The notes under the pieces: generated by a model | The model's input: only the letters and a program-made list of their open reading frames with translations | What the model was told of the DNA's origin: nothing | Database searches by the model: none | Assembly (NCBI RefSeq): GCF_003337305.1 | Contig: NZ_QPJO01000001.1 | Coordinates: forward strand, 558,001-622,000 | DNA length: 64,000 nucleotides | Reading direction: 5' to 3' | Source of the DNA: Winogradskyella arenosi | Lineage (GTDB): Bacteria > Bacteroidota > Bacteroidia > Flavobacteriales > Flavobacteriaceae | Part shown: positions 43,508-52,491 of the stretch, one piece after another | Numbering within the stretch: position 1 is the stretch's first letter | Layout: the number at the start of each line of letters is the position of its first letter | Made by a program: the position numbers and the translations under genes

Positions 43508-44458
43508 TCAGGAAGGTTGTAATTCTATGTAAACAGGGAAATGGTCGCTATATCCTCCATGGTATTTTTGCCCTACAAAAGTGCGAAAAGGTTGGCCTTT
43601 GTATTTTCCATGCTGCTGAGTGATAAATTTACTGTTAAAAACCTGAGCATTTTTAAAAATTAGCTTGGCGTTAGAGGTGTCGAAGAAATTAGTGGAAAAT
43701 AGAATTTGATCAAAGAGTTGCCACTGAAAATTGTGGTTAACACTTCCACGATCGTAAGACCAAACCGTTTTAAAAGGATTAAAAAGTCCGCTTTCGGTTT
43801 CCATTAAATGGATGCTTTTGCAATTGGGGTTATCATTAAAATCGCCCATAACAATAATCTTAACTTCCGGATCTTCTTCTTTTAAGGTTTTAATCACAGT
43901 ATTAACCACCTTTGCAGCAGCTATACGTTTAAATTCTGTTTCTTTAATCCCTTCTCTTCGTGAGGACCAATGGTTAATTAAGACGCTAATAGGGGCTTGG
44001 TCTAGGGTTCCTTTTACCAATAGAATATCTCGGGTATAATCTTGTTCGCCATTAGGGCGCTCTAAATACACGGAGAAAGGTTGAGAATGTGTAACTTCAA
44101 AAAGGTCTGTATTGTATAATAAGGCGACATCAATGCCACGTTCATCTGGAGAATCATAATGAATAAAACTATAATTTTTATCTTTGAGTTCCGGACTGTT
44201 GATTAAATCTGAAAGTGCCTTTTCATTTTCAACTTCAGCCAAACCTACTAAAACGGGAGGCGTTTGCGTGTTTTCCTTACCAATTTTAGAAATTACAGTG
44301 CCTAGCTTTTCAACTTTATTACGGTAACGCTTTTTGGTCCATTGTTTTTTAGACGTTGGTAAAAAATCACGATCGTTTATAAATTTATTGTTTTCTATGT
44401 CGAATAAATTTTCGATATTATAAAATGCAATGGTGTAATCTGTAGGTGTTGTATTCAT
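43508..44458 (-). CDS. Endonuclease/exonuclease/phosphatase-family protein
   Basis: A 316-residue protein with the EEP fold. Metal and catalytic residues are visible: N in YNIENLFD, E in GLAEVENE, H in LINHWSSR, D/N in VMGDFNDNP, and D/H in YSDHFPVY. No signal peptide is seen, so it is cytoplasmic or secreted by an unrecognised route. The substrate (DNA, phosphoinositide or other phosphoester) is not determinable. It is transcribed alone and divergently from hflX. Confidence 0.85.
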   Translation of the reverse strand: MNTTPTDYTIAFYNIENLFDIENNKFINDRDFLPTSKKQWTKKRYRNKVEKLGTVISKIGKENTQTPPVLVGLAEVENEKALSDLINSPELKDKNYSFIHYDSPDERGIDVALLYNTDLFEVTHSQPFSVYLERPNGEQDYTRDILLVKGTLDQAPISVLINHWSSRREGIKETEFKRIAAAKVVNTVIKTLKEEDPEVKIIVMGDFNDNPNCKSIHLMETESGLFNPFKTVWSYDRGSVNHNFQWQLFDQILFSTNFFDTSNAKLIFKNAQVFNSKFITQQHGKYKGQPFRTFVGQKYHGGYSDHFPVYIELQPS

Positions 44459-44507
44459 AGGGATTAAATATAGTTTTTTAACATTACATGTTGCGCATTC
44501 AATTGCT

Positions 44508-44515
44508 TAACTTTG
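44508..44515 (+). promoter_or_regulatory. -7 box for hflX
   Basis: TAACTTTG matches TAnnTTTG exactly and ends 15 bp before the hflX start; a TTG lies 14 nt upstream. Confidence 0.5.
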
Positions 44516-44530
44516 TACTTTACTTAATAT

Positions 44531-45742
44531 ATGATAGAAAAAAAAGATATAGATTTAGAAAAAGCAGTACTTATTGGTGTTGTTACGCAAAATCAAGATG
44601 AGGAAAAGTCTAAAGAATATTTAGATGAACTCGAGTTCTTAACGTTTACCGCCGGTGGTGAAGTGATCAAGCGCTTTACGCAGAAAATGGCCATCCCCAA
44701 TCCTAAGACCTTTATAGGAACCGGAAAAATGGAAGATGTAAGACAGTTTGTAGAAGCTAATAATGTAGGAACTGTAATTTTTGATGACGAATTATCGCCG
44801 GCTCAAGAACGCAATATTAGTAAGATTCTGAACTGTAAGATTCTAGATAGAACCAATCTTATTCTCGATATTTTTGCCCAACGCGCCCAAACCAGTTACG
44901 CCAGAACCCAAGTAGAACTCGCGCAGTGCGAATATCTGCTGCCACGATTAAAAGGAATGTGGACACACCTTGAGCGTCAAAAAGGGGGCATTGGAATGCG
45001 TGGACCTGGAGAAACCGAGATTGAAACCGATAGACGTATTGTTCGTGATAAAATTGCTTTACTAAAAGCTAAGATTAAGACCATTGATAAGCAGCAGGCC
45101 GTGCAACGTGGTAACCGTGGAAAAATGGTGCGTGTGGCCTTAGTGGGCTATACCAATGTTGGGAAATCTACGTTGATGAATGTCATTAGTAAAAGTGAAG
45201 TTTTTGCTGAAAACAAATTGTTCGCCACCTTAGATACTACTGTGCGTAAAGTGGTGATTGGTAATCTACCGTTTTTAATGAGTGATACCGTTGGATTTAT
45301 TAGAAAATTACCAACGCAACTCGTAGAGTCTTTTAAAAGTACTTTAGATGAAGTTCGAGAGGCGGATTTACTACTTCATGTGGTAGATATTTCTCATAAT
45401 AATTTTGAAGAGCATATTGATTCCGTTAATCAGATTTTAGACGAAATTGATAGTAAAGACAAACCAACCATAATGGTGTTCAATAAGATTGATGCTTATG
45501 AAGCTGAACCTTTTGATGATGATAATTTAGTAGACGAGCGTACGAAAGCCAATTACACTATAGAGGAATGGAAAAAAACATGGATGTCTCGCATGGATGG
45601 GAATGCCTTATTTATTTCGGCCTTAAACAAAGAAAATATGGACGAGTTTAGAAAACGTGTTTATCAAGAAGTGCGCGAAATTCATATTACAAGATTTCCT
45701 TACAATCATTTCTTATATCCAGACGTTGAAGATATAGAATAA
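44531..45742 (+). CDS. hflX: GTPase HflX
   Basis: A ribosome-splitting GTPase. The N-terminal HflX domain carries NPKTFIGTGKMEDV and the RTNLILDIFAQRAQTS segment, and GGIGMRGPGETEIETDRR precedes the G domain. G1 is GYTNVGKST, G3 is DTVGFI and G4 is NKID. The 403-residue length is normal. It rescues stalled ribosomes, for instance in heat stress. It precedes a penicillin-binding protein gene by 17 bp, so co-transcription is likely. Confidence 0.95.
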   Translation: MIEKKDIDLEKAVLIGVVTQNQDEEKSKEYLDELEFLTFTAGGEVIKRFTQKMAIPNPKTFIGTGKMEDVRQFVEANNVGTVIFDDELSPAQERNISKILNCKILDRTNLILDIFAQRAQTSYARTQVELAQCEYLLPRLKGMWTHLERQKGGIGMRGPGETEIETDRRIVRDKIALLKAKIKTIDKQQAVQRGNRGKMVRVALVGYTNVGKSTLMNVISKSEVFAENKLFATLDTTVRKVVIGNLPFLMSDTVGFIRKLPTQLVESFKSTLDEVREADLLLHVVDISHNNFEEHIDSVNQILDEIDSKDKPTIMVFNKIDAYEAEPFDDDNLVDERTKANYTIEEWKKTWMSRMDGNALFISALNKENMDEFRKRVYQEVREIHITRFPYNHFLYPDVEDIE

Positions 45743-45759
45743 TAACAACTGCGTTTTTT

Positions 45760-48030
45760 ATGAATACATCTTCGTCGGGTTTAAAGTCTTTATTTCAGAA
45801 GATCTTAAAAAATAAGTGGGTTCAGGGCGTTATCGTCCTTGGTTTTTTTGCCGTGCTAGGTCTGGTTGGCTTATATATAAGTATCTATTTTGGTGTTTTT
45901 GGAAAAGTTCCGAGTATAGAGGAGATCAGTTCTATAAAACAAGAACAGGCCACTCAGCTTTTAGATAAGGATCAGAAGTTAATGGGTAAATATTATATCT
46001 ATGATCGGCAGCCCGTTGTTTTTGAAGATTTTCCTAAGCACCTTATAGAAGCTTTGGTTGCTACTGAAGATTCAAGGTTTTATGAGCACGATGGTATTGA
46101 TAATATCAGTTTAATGCGTGTATTTGTTAAGAATCTAATCCTCCAAGATAAATCGGCAGGCGGTGGAAGTACCATTACCTTGCAATTGGCTAAAAATTTA
46201 TATGGCAGAAAAAATTATGCTATGTTCAGTATGCTTATTAATAAATTTAAAGAGTCTATTGTTGCCAAGCGGATTGAAACCGTGTATTCTAAAAACGAAA
46301 TTCTAACCTTATACCTTAATACTGTACCATTTTCAGATAATACCTATGGTATAGAAAGTGCTTCGCTTAAGTTTTTTAATAAGTCGGTTAATGATCTTAC
46401 AGTCGTTGAAGCGGCTACGTTGGTAGGGACGCTAAAGGCGAATTCTTATTACAATCCAAGAGTGCATTTAGAGCGAAGTAGAGATCGTAGAAATGTGGTT
46501 TTAGATCAGATGAAAAACTACGGTTATCTGTCTGAAGATTCCTTATCGTTTTATGCCGCTAAACCCTTGGAGTTAGATTACCGTTCTTTTAATCATGATG
46601 TTGGCTTAGCCCCTTATTTTAGAGCGGAAGTAAAGAAACAACTAGAAAAAATCTTAGATACCTTAAAAACACCCGATGGTGATAAGTACGACCTTTATAA
46701 AGACGGACTTATTGTTCACACCACGTTAGACTATAAGATGCAAGAGTTGGCGGAGCAAGCCATGAAAGAGCATATGAAACCTTTGCAGGCGGCTTTTGAA
46801 AAGTCTTATGGCGCCTCAGGTCCTTGGGAGGTTAATTCTAAAGTGTTACAAAGTGAAATTAACAAATTGCCGCAGGTTAAAGCGTATAAAGCACAAGGAT
46901 TAACAGCGCAGCAAATTAAAGACTCTTTAAACTTAAAACGTCCTGTAGATTTATTTCGTTGGAAGGGGGATACGCTTCAGCAAGTTTCTGCTATAGATAG
47001 TATAAAGCATTATCTAAAGTTTTTGAACACCGGGATGTTAGCGATTGAACCGACTACCGGAGCGGTGCGCAGTTATATAGGCGGTATAGATTACCGCTAT
47101 TTTAAATATGATCATGTTGCGCAGAGCGAACGCCAAGTTGGGTCTACCTTTAAACCTTTTGTCTATACCGCAGCGATTGACGAGGGATTAAATCCTTGTA
47201 GCTACTTCTCTTTAAATAAAGTGACCTATACTGATTATGAAGATTGGACACCGAGTAATGCGGGAGCTAAGGAAGAAGATCCATATATTAATTATACCCT
47301 CGAAAAAGCCTTAAGTAATTCTGTTAATACCATCTCTGTTAAGGTTTTAGAGGAAGTGGGTATTCCGAAGGTTATAGCACAAGTAAAAAAATTAGGCATC
47401 ACAAAAAAAATGCCTGAAGAGCCCTCTTTAGCATTGGGAGTTGCTCAAATTAATTTAAAGGAATTAACTGGAGCTTATGCCAGCTATTTAAATAAAAGTA
47501 AAGCGGTAAAGCCTTACTATATTACTAAAATAGAAGATAAATCAGGGCGTGTTATCGCGCAATTTGAACCTAAGGTAGCAGAAGAGCAAGCCTATAGTGA
47601 TTACACTAGGCAAGTGCTTTTAGAGATGATGCAGTCTACAGTAAATTCGGGTACGGCAACGCGATTACGACAGACTTATGGTTTAACAAATGCTATTGCC
47701 GGAAAAACAGGAACCACACAGAATAATAAAGATGGTTGGTTTGTAGGATTGACACCACATTTAGTTACGGTGACTTGGGTTGGGAATGACAATCATAGTA
47801 TTGGTTTTAAATCAACGGGGATGGGACAAGGCGCTAATTCGGCCTTACCCATTTTTGCTAAGTTCTATCAGAAATTAAATAAAGACGCGGATTATAAGGC
47901 TATTACCCAAGCCAAATTTGAAGAGCCCTCAGATGAGGTTGTCTTGACTATGGATTGTGAACCTACCAAACGCGATGGTTTTATAAAACGACTGTTTAAG
48001 AAAAAAGAGAAGAAGAAAAAGTTTCACTAA
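45760..48030 (+). CDS. Class A penicillin-binding protein (transglycosylase/transpeptidase)
   Basis: A bifunctional peptidoglycan synthase of 756 residues. After a cytoplasmic N-terminus and one membrane segment (about 19-47), the GT51 transglycosylase domain has the catalytic glutamate in ATEDSRFYEHDGID and the STITLQLAKNL motif. The transpeptidase domain has the nucleophile serine in GSTFKPF (SxxK), SVN in ALSNSVNTIS, and KTGTT. It works at the periplasmic face of the inner membrane. The C-terminus is a lysine-rich tail. It resembles PBP1A-type proteins; MrcA versus other class A subtypes was not resolved. Confidence 0.93.
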   Translation: MNTSSSGLKSLFQKILKNKWVQGVIVLGFFAVLGLVGLYISIYFGVFGKVPSIEEISSIKQEQATQLLDKDQKLMGKYYIYDRQPVVFEDFPKHLIEALVATEDSRFYEHDGIDNISLMRVFVKNLILQDKSAGGGSTITLQLAKNLYGRKNYAMFSMLINKFKESIVAKRIETVYSKNEILTLYLNTVPFSDNTYGIESASLKFFNKSVNDLTVVEAATLVGTLKANSYYNPRVHLERSRDRRNVVLDQMKNYGYLSEDSLSFYAAKPLELDYRSFNHDVGLAPYFRAEVKKQLEKILDTLKTPDGDKYDLYKDGLIVHTTLDYKMQELAEQAMKEHMKPLQAAFEKSYGASGPWEVNSKVLQSEINKLPQVKAYKAQGLTAQQIKDSLNLKRPVDLFRWKGDTLQQVSAIDSIKHYLKFLNTGMLAIEPTTGAVRSYIGGIDYRYFKYDHVAQSERQVGSTFKPFVYTAAIDEGLNPCSYFSLNKVTYTDYEDWTPSNAGAKEEDPYINYTLEKALSNSVNTISVKVLEEVGIPKVIAQVKKLGITKKMPEEPSLALGVAQINLKELTGAYASYLNKSKAVKPYYITKIEDKSGRVIAQFEPKVAEEQAYSDYTRQVLLEMMQSTVNSGTATRLRQTYGLTNAIAGKTGTTQNNKDGWFVGLTPHLVTVTWVGNDNHSIGFKSTGMGQGANSALPIFAKFYQKLNKDADYKAITQAKFEEPSDEVVLTMDCEPTKRDGFIKRLFKKKEKKKKFH

Positions 48031-48047
48031 GTGTTAATGTGAAGCAT

Positions 48048-48086
48048 AAAAAACCTGTCTAAATTGAATTTAAACAGGTTTTTTTT
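48048..48086. terminator. Convergent terminator between PBP and DUF3078 genes
   Basis: AACCTGT-C-TAAATT pairs with AATTTA-A-ACAGGTT with one internal mismatch; long A and T runs flank both sides. Confidence 0.85.
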
Positions 48087-48105
48087 GAGTTGGATTATGT
48101 TACGT

Positions 48106-49044
48106 TTAGAAAGCGTATGATAAACCAATAGTGTAATAAGATTGTAATTTGTTATCTACAGAATCAAAAGTTTCTGCGGTATTTCCTAACGTATTTACTG
48201 AGTAATCTAAAGCTTCCTGCTTGTTGCTACGTAAACCAAAATCAAAACCTACACCAATCATTTTCCATAATTTATAGCTGAAAGAGTTTGTCCATGTGAA
48301 GTTAGACAGGTCTGAACTTTCATAGCTTTGGAAAGCAGAAAGGTTTGTTTTGAAGCTAATAGCACCAATTTGTCTTGTATAGTCAGCTACAATTTTAGCA
48401 CCTAAAGAAGATTCAAAAATAGTATCATCATCAGCAAAAACAAAGTTGTAGTTTAATGGGTGTACCACAACAATTAAGTTTTCAATAGGTGTCCAAGTTG
48501 CACCAATACCAAGATCTAAATAACCTGGGTCATTGAAATTATCTAAAACCGTTGTTCTGTATTCTCCTAAACCAGAGATTGCAAGTTTTTCACTAAGCTT
48601 ATAACCGTATAAAGATGAAATGTTGAAAACATCTGTTGTAGATTCGAAAGAATCACTGTCAGTAGCATCATTCTTGTCATCTAATTTTACCCACGCAAAG
48701 TTTGTAGTTAAAGCATTTCTCCAGAAATATTTAGCTTCAATTTTGTTCGCGAAGGCATTTAAAGAAATCCCAATGTTACCAGAACTATTGTTAGGTGTGC
48801 CTTGAGAATACCAATCGTTAAATTCAGATAAACTACCACCAATAGTACCAAAAGCACCAACTCTCCATCCTGGTAAGGCATCAATTTGTTTTTGGATCGC
48901 TTTTGCTTCGCTTTGTAATTTGTTAGCTTCCGCTTGTTTTTCTGCTTTTTGAGCTTGTAATTCTTCTTTTGTTTGAGAAAAACCGAAACTTAAAGCAAGC
49001 ATCATCGCTGCTGATAAAAATAATTTTTTGTTCATATTATTCAT
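48106..49044 (-). CDS. DUF3078 outer-membrane protein
   Basis: A 312-residue protein of the DUF3078 family. A signal peptide (MNKKLFLSAAMMLALSFGFSQ; start at 49044 or 49035) precedes a short coiled-coil of K, E, A and Q residues (about 24-55), then a beta-barrel-like stretch beginning GWRVGAFGTIGGSLSEFNDWY and ending in YYTIGLSYAF with a terminal phenylalanine, typical of outer-membrane barrels. It is expected in the outer membrane; its function is unknown. I know this family as a flavobacterial neighbour of DUF2480, though here they have 202 bp between them and a promoter-like site. Confidence 0.82.
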   Translation of the reverse strand: MNNMNKKLFLSAAMMLALSFGFSQTKEELQAQKAEKQAEANKLQSEAKAIQKQIDALPGWRVGAFGTIGGSLSEFNDWYSQGTPNNSSGNIGISLNAFANKIEAKYFWRNALTTNFAWVKLDDKNDATDSDSFESTTDVFNISSLYGYKLSEKLAISGLGEYRTTVLDNFNDPGYLDLGIGATWTPIENLIVVVHPLNYNFVFADDDTIFESSLGAKIVADYTRQIGAISFKTNLSAFQSYESSDLSNFTWTNSFSYKLWKMIGVGFDFGLRSNKQEALDYSVNTLGNTAETFDSVDNKLQSYYTIGLSYAF

Positions 49045-49180
49045 AATGAGGTGAATTTTCGAAGTTTAAAAGTTATGTTAATTAATCACTCTTGTTAGAC
49101 ACAGGCTTTATACAGAAGTCACAATTTATATGAGCGTGCACGCCTTTATATCATAAGTACAGGTTAAATAGACTTGGAAA

Positions 49181-49212
49181 CAAAATTATTTCGCTTTTAT
49201 AGATAATACCAA
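49181..49212 (-). promoter_or_regulatory. Promoter for the DUF3078 gene
   Basis: TTG (49210-49212), 21 nt, TAATTTTG (49181-49188) on the minus strand, a full match to TTG-N17-23-TAnnTTTG. A leader of ~130 nt would follow. Confidence 0.6.
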
Positions 49213-49246
49213 CAGTGGTATGGATTTTAATAAAATTTTAAGGTTT

Positions 49247-49762
49247 TTATCGGGCTTTTGCTTTTTTATACAAAGGAACGGCCGAGCAGGCTTCACCAAA
49301 CATCATAGACTTAACAACCGGTTTTAATTTTTGAGATAATAACATCATAGCGTTAGCAGGTACAGGCTTATTAGAACAACCTTTGATAATTACAGGAGCA
49401 TCTTGGTATTCTGAAACTTCTAAATTTTCAATGATAGCTACATATAATAGGGATTCTAAAACCTCTAGATCTCCAATAATAGTACGTTGACTATAGGGTT
49501 CTAACTCTAGAGCTATGAGCATGTAAGCCCAATCGGGTACAATGGCATCGGTAGAGCAGTGTAAGGCTACAAAACAGTCTTGGTACTGCGACCAGTTATG
49601 TGTTGCAACACTTGCTCTAAACTCTTTTTCGCGCAGTACTAAGCCTTCTAGTAACCAAGGCTTAATATCGAATAAGACCCGTTTACCGCTTGGGTAATAA
49701 TCTTCTAGATCTATAACTTTTAAGTTACTATTTGCGACTCTATTTATAATTTCTTCTGCCAT
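49247..49762 (-). CDS. DUF2480-family protein
   Basis: A 171-residue soluble protein of the DUF2480 family, which I know as restricted mostly to Bacteroidota. Conserved-looking parts include INRVANSNLKVIDLEDYYP, FVALHCSTDAIVPDWAYML and KGCSNKPVPANAMMLLSQKL. There is no signal peptide or membrane segment. Cysteines occur in HCSTD, KGCSN and EACSA, so metal or Fe-S binding is conceivable given the suf neighbourhood, but this is speculation. It follows the ABC exporter gene by 21 bp at the end of the suf run. Confidence 0.82.
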   Translation of the reverse strand: MAEEIINRVANSNLKVIDLEDYYPSGKRVLFDIKPWLLEGLVLREKEFRASVATHNWSQYQDCFVALHCSTDAIVPDWAYMLIALELEPYSQRTIIGDLEVLESLLYVAIIENLEVSEYQDAPVIIKGCSNKPVPANAMMLLSQKLKPVVKSMMFGEACSAVPLYKKAKAR

Positions 49763-49783
49763 ATTTCTATAAAGATAAATATT

Positions 49784-51619
49784 TTACTGATAGCCTTCTG
49801 CTTGTAACGTAAACAATTCGGCATACAATTTTTGATTTTCCATCAGTTCTTCATGGGTTCCAATTTCTAAAGCGCTTCCCTGTTCTAGAACTAAAATTCT
49901 ATCGGCTTGCCTTACAGTGCTAAAGCGGTGCGAAATAATAATGCTTGTTTTTCCTTCGGTTAAACCAATAAAACGATCAAAAACTTCACTTTCGGCACGG
50001 GCATCTAAGGCTGATGTAGGTTCATCTAAGACCATCACTTCCGCATTTTTCATATAAGCCCTGGCTAAGGCTACTTTTTGCCATTGACCGCCCGATAACT
50101 CTTGTCCGTTGTAAAAACGTTTTCCTAATTGCTGATTGTAGCCTTTTTTTAATTCTGAAACCACGCTATTCGCTAAACTTAATTCGGCGGCATTCTCTAT
50201 TTTTACTTGATTTTCAAGCTCATCAATATCTCCGATAGCGATGTTTTCTTTAACGGTAAATTCATAGCGAAAGAAATCTTGAAATATCACACCAAAATAC
50301 TCCTGATATTCGGCAATATTATAGCGGTTGATGTTAACACCATCTAATAAAATTTCCCCGGCGGTAGGTTCATAAAACCGTAGGAGGAGTTTAATTAACG
50401 TCGTTTTTCCGGCACCATTTTGTCCTACAAAGGCTAACTTTTCACCTGCTTTTAGTGTAAAGGAGATCCCTTTTAAAATTTCATTTTCAGAATTAGGGTA
50501 GGCAAAACGGACGTCTTTAAACTCAAATCCGGTTTTAATCTTTTTAGGAAGGGAAAGGTTTTCTTGTGTTTCTGACCTGAGAGAAATATCAATAAAATCG
50601 AAATAATCTTTTAGATACAAGGCACTTTCAGAAATCTTAGTGAATCTAGAAAAGAAATCCTGTAGGTTTTTCATTAAACGGTTAAATGATCCTGATAAAA
50701 AAGTCAGTTCCCCTAAGGTTATAGCGCCCGAGAGCACTCTGTAAATAATAAAAACATAGGCGCCGTAGTAACTAATAGATCCTAAAACATTAAATAAAAA
50801 TCCTAATGCAGAGCGCTTTATGGCTAGAGTTTTATTGAGTTCGTAATACTCTTCAGAAAGGTTTTGAAAACGATTAACGATAAAGTCTGTTAAACCAAAA
50901 AGCTTAATTTCTTTAGCGGTTTTATCATTGGCACCAATAAAGCGTAAATAGTCCAATTCACGGCGTTCTGAAGTCCAGCTGCGGGCAAGCGAATACTGTT
51001 GTTGGCTAAAGCGTACCTCGTTAATAAACGATGGAATAATACTTAGGACTAAAAGGATAATTAAATAGGGTTCAAAATAAATTAGACCAGCCACCAGAGT
51101 GGTAATAGAGATGCCGCTTTGTACTTGGGCTAAGACGTTAGACATTAAGCCCACACGACCGTTAGTTTGGGTTCTGGCACGTTCTAATTTATCGTAAAAC
51201 TCAGAATCTTCTAACAGACTAATATTAATCTGATTGGTTTTTTTTATGATACTTACCGAGCTGGTAATATTATACTCATCGCCTAATAAACCGTCAGTCA
51301 AAGAGATGGCTCTACTTATAAGGTCTGAAAGGATCACCAAAGCAAATTCTGCCCCTACGTAGGTCCACAAGGTATAATAGTCGGGGTTGTCTAATGAAAT
51401 TTGTAAGATAATTTCATCTACAATAAGTTTCCCTATCCATAAGATAACAACAGGGAGTAGGGCGCCAATAAGGCGACAAAATGCAGATAGTAGAAAGAGG
51501 CCTTTATTGACTTTCCAAATTTCTTTGAAAAATCTAGGGATGTAGATTAAAGCATTAAAGGACGATTTTATATTTGTTTTCTTATCGTCCTTTAATGATG
51601 TAAATGGGCGTCTTGGCAT
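49784..51619 (-). CDS. ABC transporter, fused permease and ATPase (exporter type)
   Basis: A 611-residue half-transporter. The N-terminal membrane domain (about 30-320) has six hydrophobic helices. The ATPase (about 355-600) has Walker A GQNGAGKTTLI, Q-loop IFQDFFRYEF, signature LSGGQWQKVALARA, Walker B VMVLDEPTSALD and a switch histidine in ISHRFS. It probably works as a homodimer in the inner membrane. The substrate is unknown. Lying between DUF59 and DUF2480 genes in the suf run, it may be co-transcribed with Fe-S assembly, but a direct role is not shown. Confidence 0.88.
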   Translation of the reverse strand: MPRRPFTSLKDDKKTNIKSSFNALIYIPRFFKEIWKVNKGLFLLSAFCRLIGALLPVVILWIGKLIVDEIILQISLDNPDYYTLWTYVGAEFALVILSDLISRAISLTDGLLGDEYNITSSVSIIKKTNQINISLLEDSEFYDKLERARTQTNGRVGLMSNVLAQVQSGISITTLVAGLIYFEPYLIILLVLSIIPSFINEVRFSQQQYSLARSWTSERRELDYLRFIGANDKTAKEIKLFGLTDFIVNRFQNLSEEYYELNKTLAIKRSALGFLFNVLGSISYYGAYVFIIYRVLSGAITLGELTFLSGSFNRLMKNLQDFFSRFTKISESALYLKDYFDFIDISLRSETQENLSLPKKIKTGFEFKDVRFAYPNSENEILKGISFTLKAGEKLAFVGQNGAGKTTLIKLLLRFYEPTAGEILLDGVNINRYNIAEYQEYFGVIFQDFFRYEFTVKENIAIGDIDELENQVKIENAAELSLANSVVSELKKGYNQQLGKRFYNGQELSGGQWQKVALARAYMKNAEVMVLDEPTSALDARAESEVFDRFIGLTEGKTSIIISHRFSTVRQADRILVLEQGSALEIGTHEELMENQKLYAELFTLQAEGYQ

Positions 51620-51632
51620 AGGCGAGATTTAA

Positions 51633-51956
51633 TTAAAGCATACCAAGCTCTAACTTAGCTTCTTCGCTCATTAATTCTTGAGACCATGGCGGATCGAAAG
51701 TGATTTCTACTTCGGCATCCTTAACCTCATTTATAGATTTTACCTTCTCTTCAACCTCTAGAGGTAAAGTTTCTGCCACCGGACAATTTGGTGTGGTTAA
51801 AGTCATTAAGATTTTTACTTCGAAATCTTCGTTAATTAAAACGTCATAGATTAATCCTAACTCATAGATGTCTACAGGAATTTCAGGATCGTAAATGGTC
51901 TTGATAACTTTAAGGATTTTTTCTCCTATTATAGTGGTGTCTATTTGTTCGCTCAT
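51633..51956 (-). CDS. DUF59/MIP18-like Fe-S assembly protein (SufT-like)
   Basis: A 107-residue protein of the DUF59 family. The invariant segment TIYDPEIPVDIYELGLIYDV is present, as is TTPNCPVAETLP with the conserved cysteine. Such proteins help mature or transfer Fe-S clusters. The start is taken at ATG 51956, since an upstream TTG at 51986 adds ten residues not typical of the family. It lies between sufE and the ABC exporter gene in the suf cluster. Confidence 0.9.
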   Translation of the reverse strand: MSEQIDTTIIGEKILKVIKTIYDPEIPVDIYELGLIYDVLINEDFEVKILMTLTTPNCPVAETLPLEVEEKVKSINEVKDAEVEITFDPPWSQELMSEEAKLELGML

Positions 51957-52035
51957 TGAAAAAAAATTAGTGCCAAAGTCTTGCAATTTTATAGGTAAAA
52001 CGCCTTTCTAGCGTTATTGCTTTCCTCGGGTTGTA

Positions 52036-52458
52036 TTATTTTAATTGGGTTTGGTATGCAATGGCATACATTTTTAATTGCTTTATCATACTCACTAAAC
52101 CATTAGCTCGGGTGGGTGATAAATGCTCTTTTAATCCTATTTGATCAATAAAATCCGTATTGGCTTCAATGATGGCTTTAGGATGTTGGTTAGAAAAGGT
52201 ACGAATTAAAATGGCAATAATACCTTTAGTGATAATAGCGTCGCTATCTGCGGTAAATTGAACTTTATCATCTTCTAAATTGGCATGTACCCATACTTTA
52301 CTCTGACAACCTTTTATAATGTTGTCATCAGTCTTATATTTTTCGTCAATTAAAGGAAGGTCTTTCCCTAAATCTATCATATATTGGTAACGCTCTTCCC
52401 AGTCTTCAAACATGGAAAATTCATCAATAATTTCATTCTGTACGTCTTCGATAGTCAT
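52036..52458 (-). CDS. sufE: Sulfur acceptor SufE
   Basis: Accepts persulfide from SufS. The acceptor cysteine is C51 in IIKGCQSKVWVHA; the SufE fold runs through the 140-residue protein, including the YKTDDNIIKG loop. No truncation. It starts 33 bp after the META lipoprotein gene. Confidence 0.94.
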   Translation of the reverse strand: MTIEDVQNEIIDEFSMFEDWEERYQYMIDLGKDLPLIDEKYKTDDNIIKGCQSKVWVHANLEDDKVQFTADSDAIITKGIIAILIRTFSNQHPKAIIEANTDFIDQIGLKEHLSPTRANGLVSMIKQLKMYAIAYQTQLK

Positions 52459-52491
52459 AGTCTCTTCGTTTAATGCAAAATTACAAAATCG

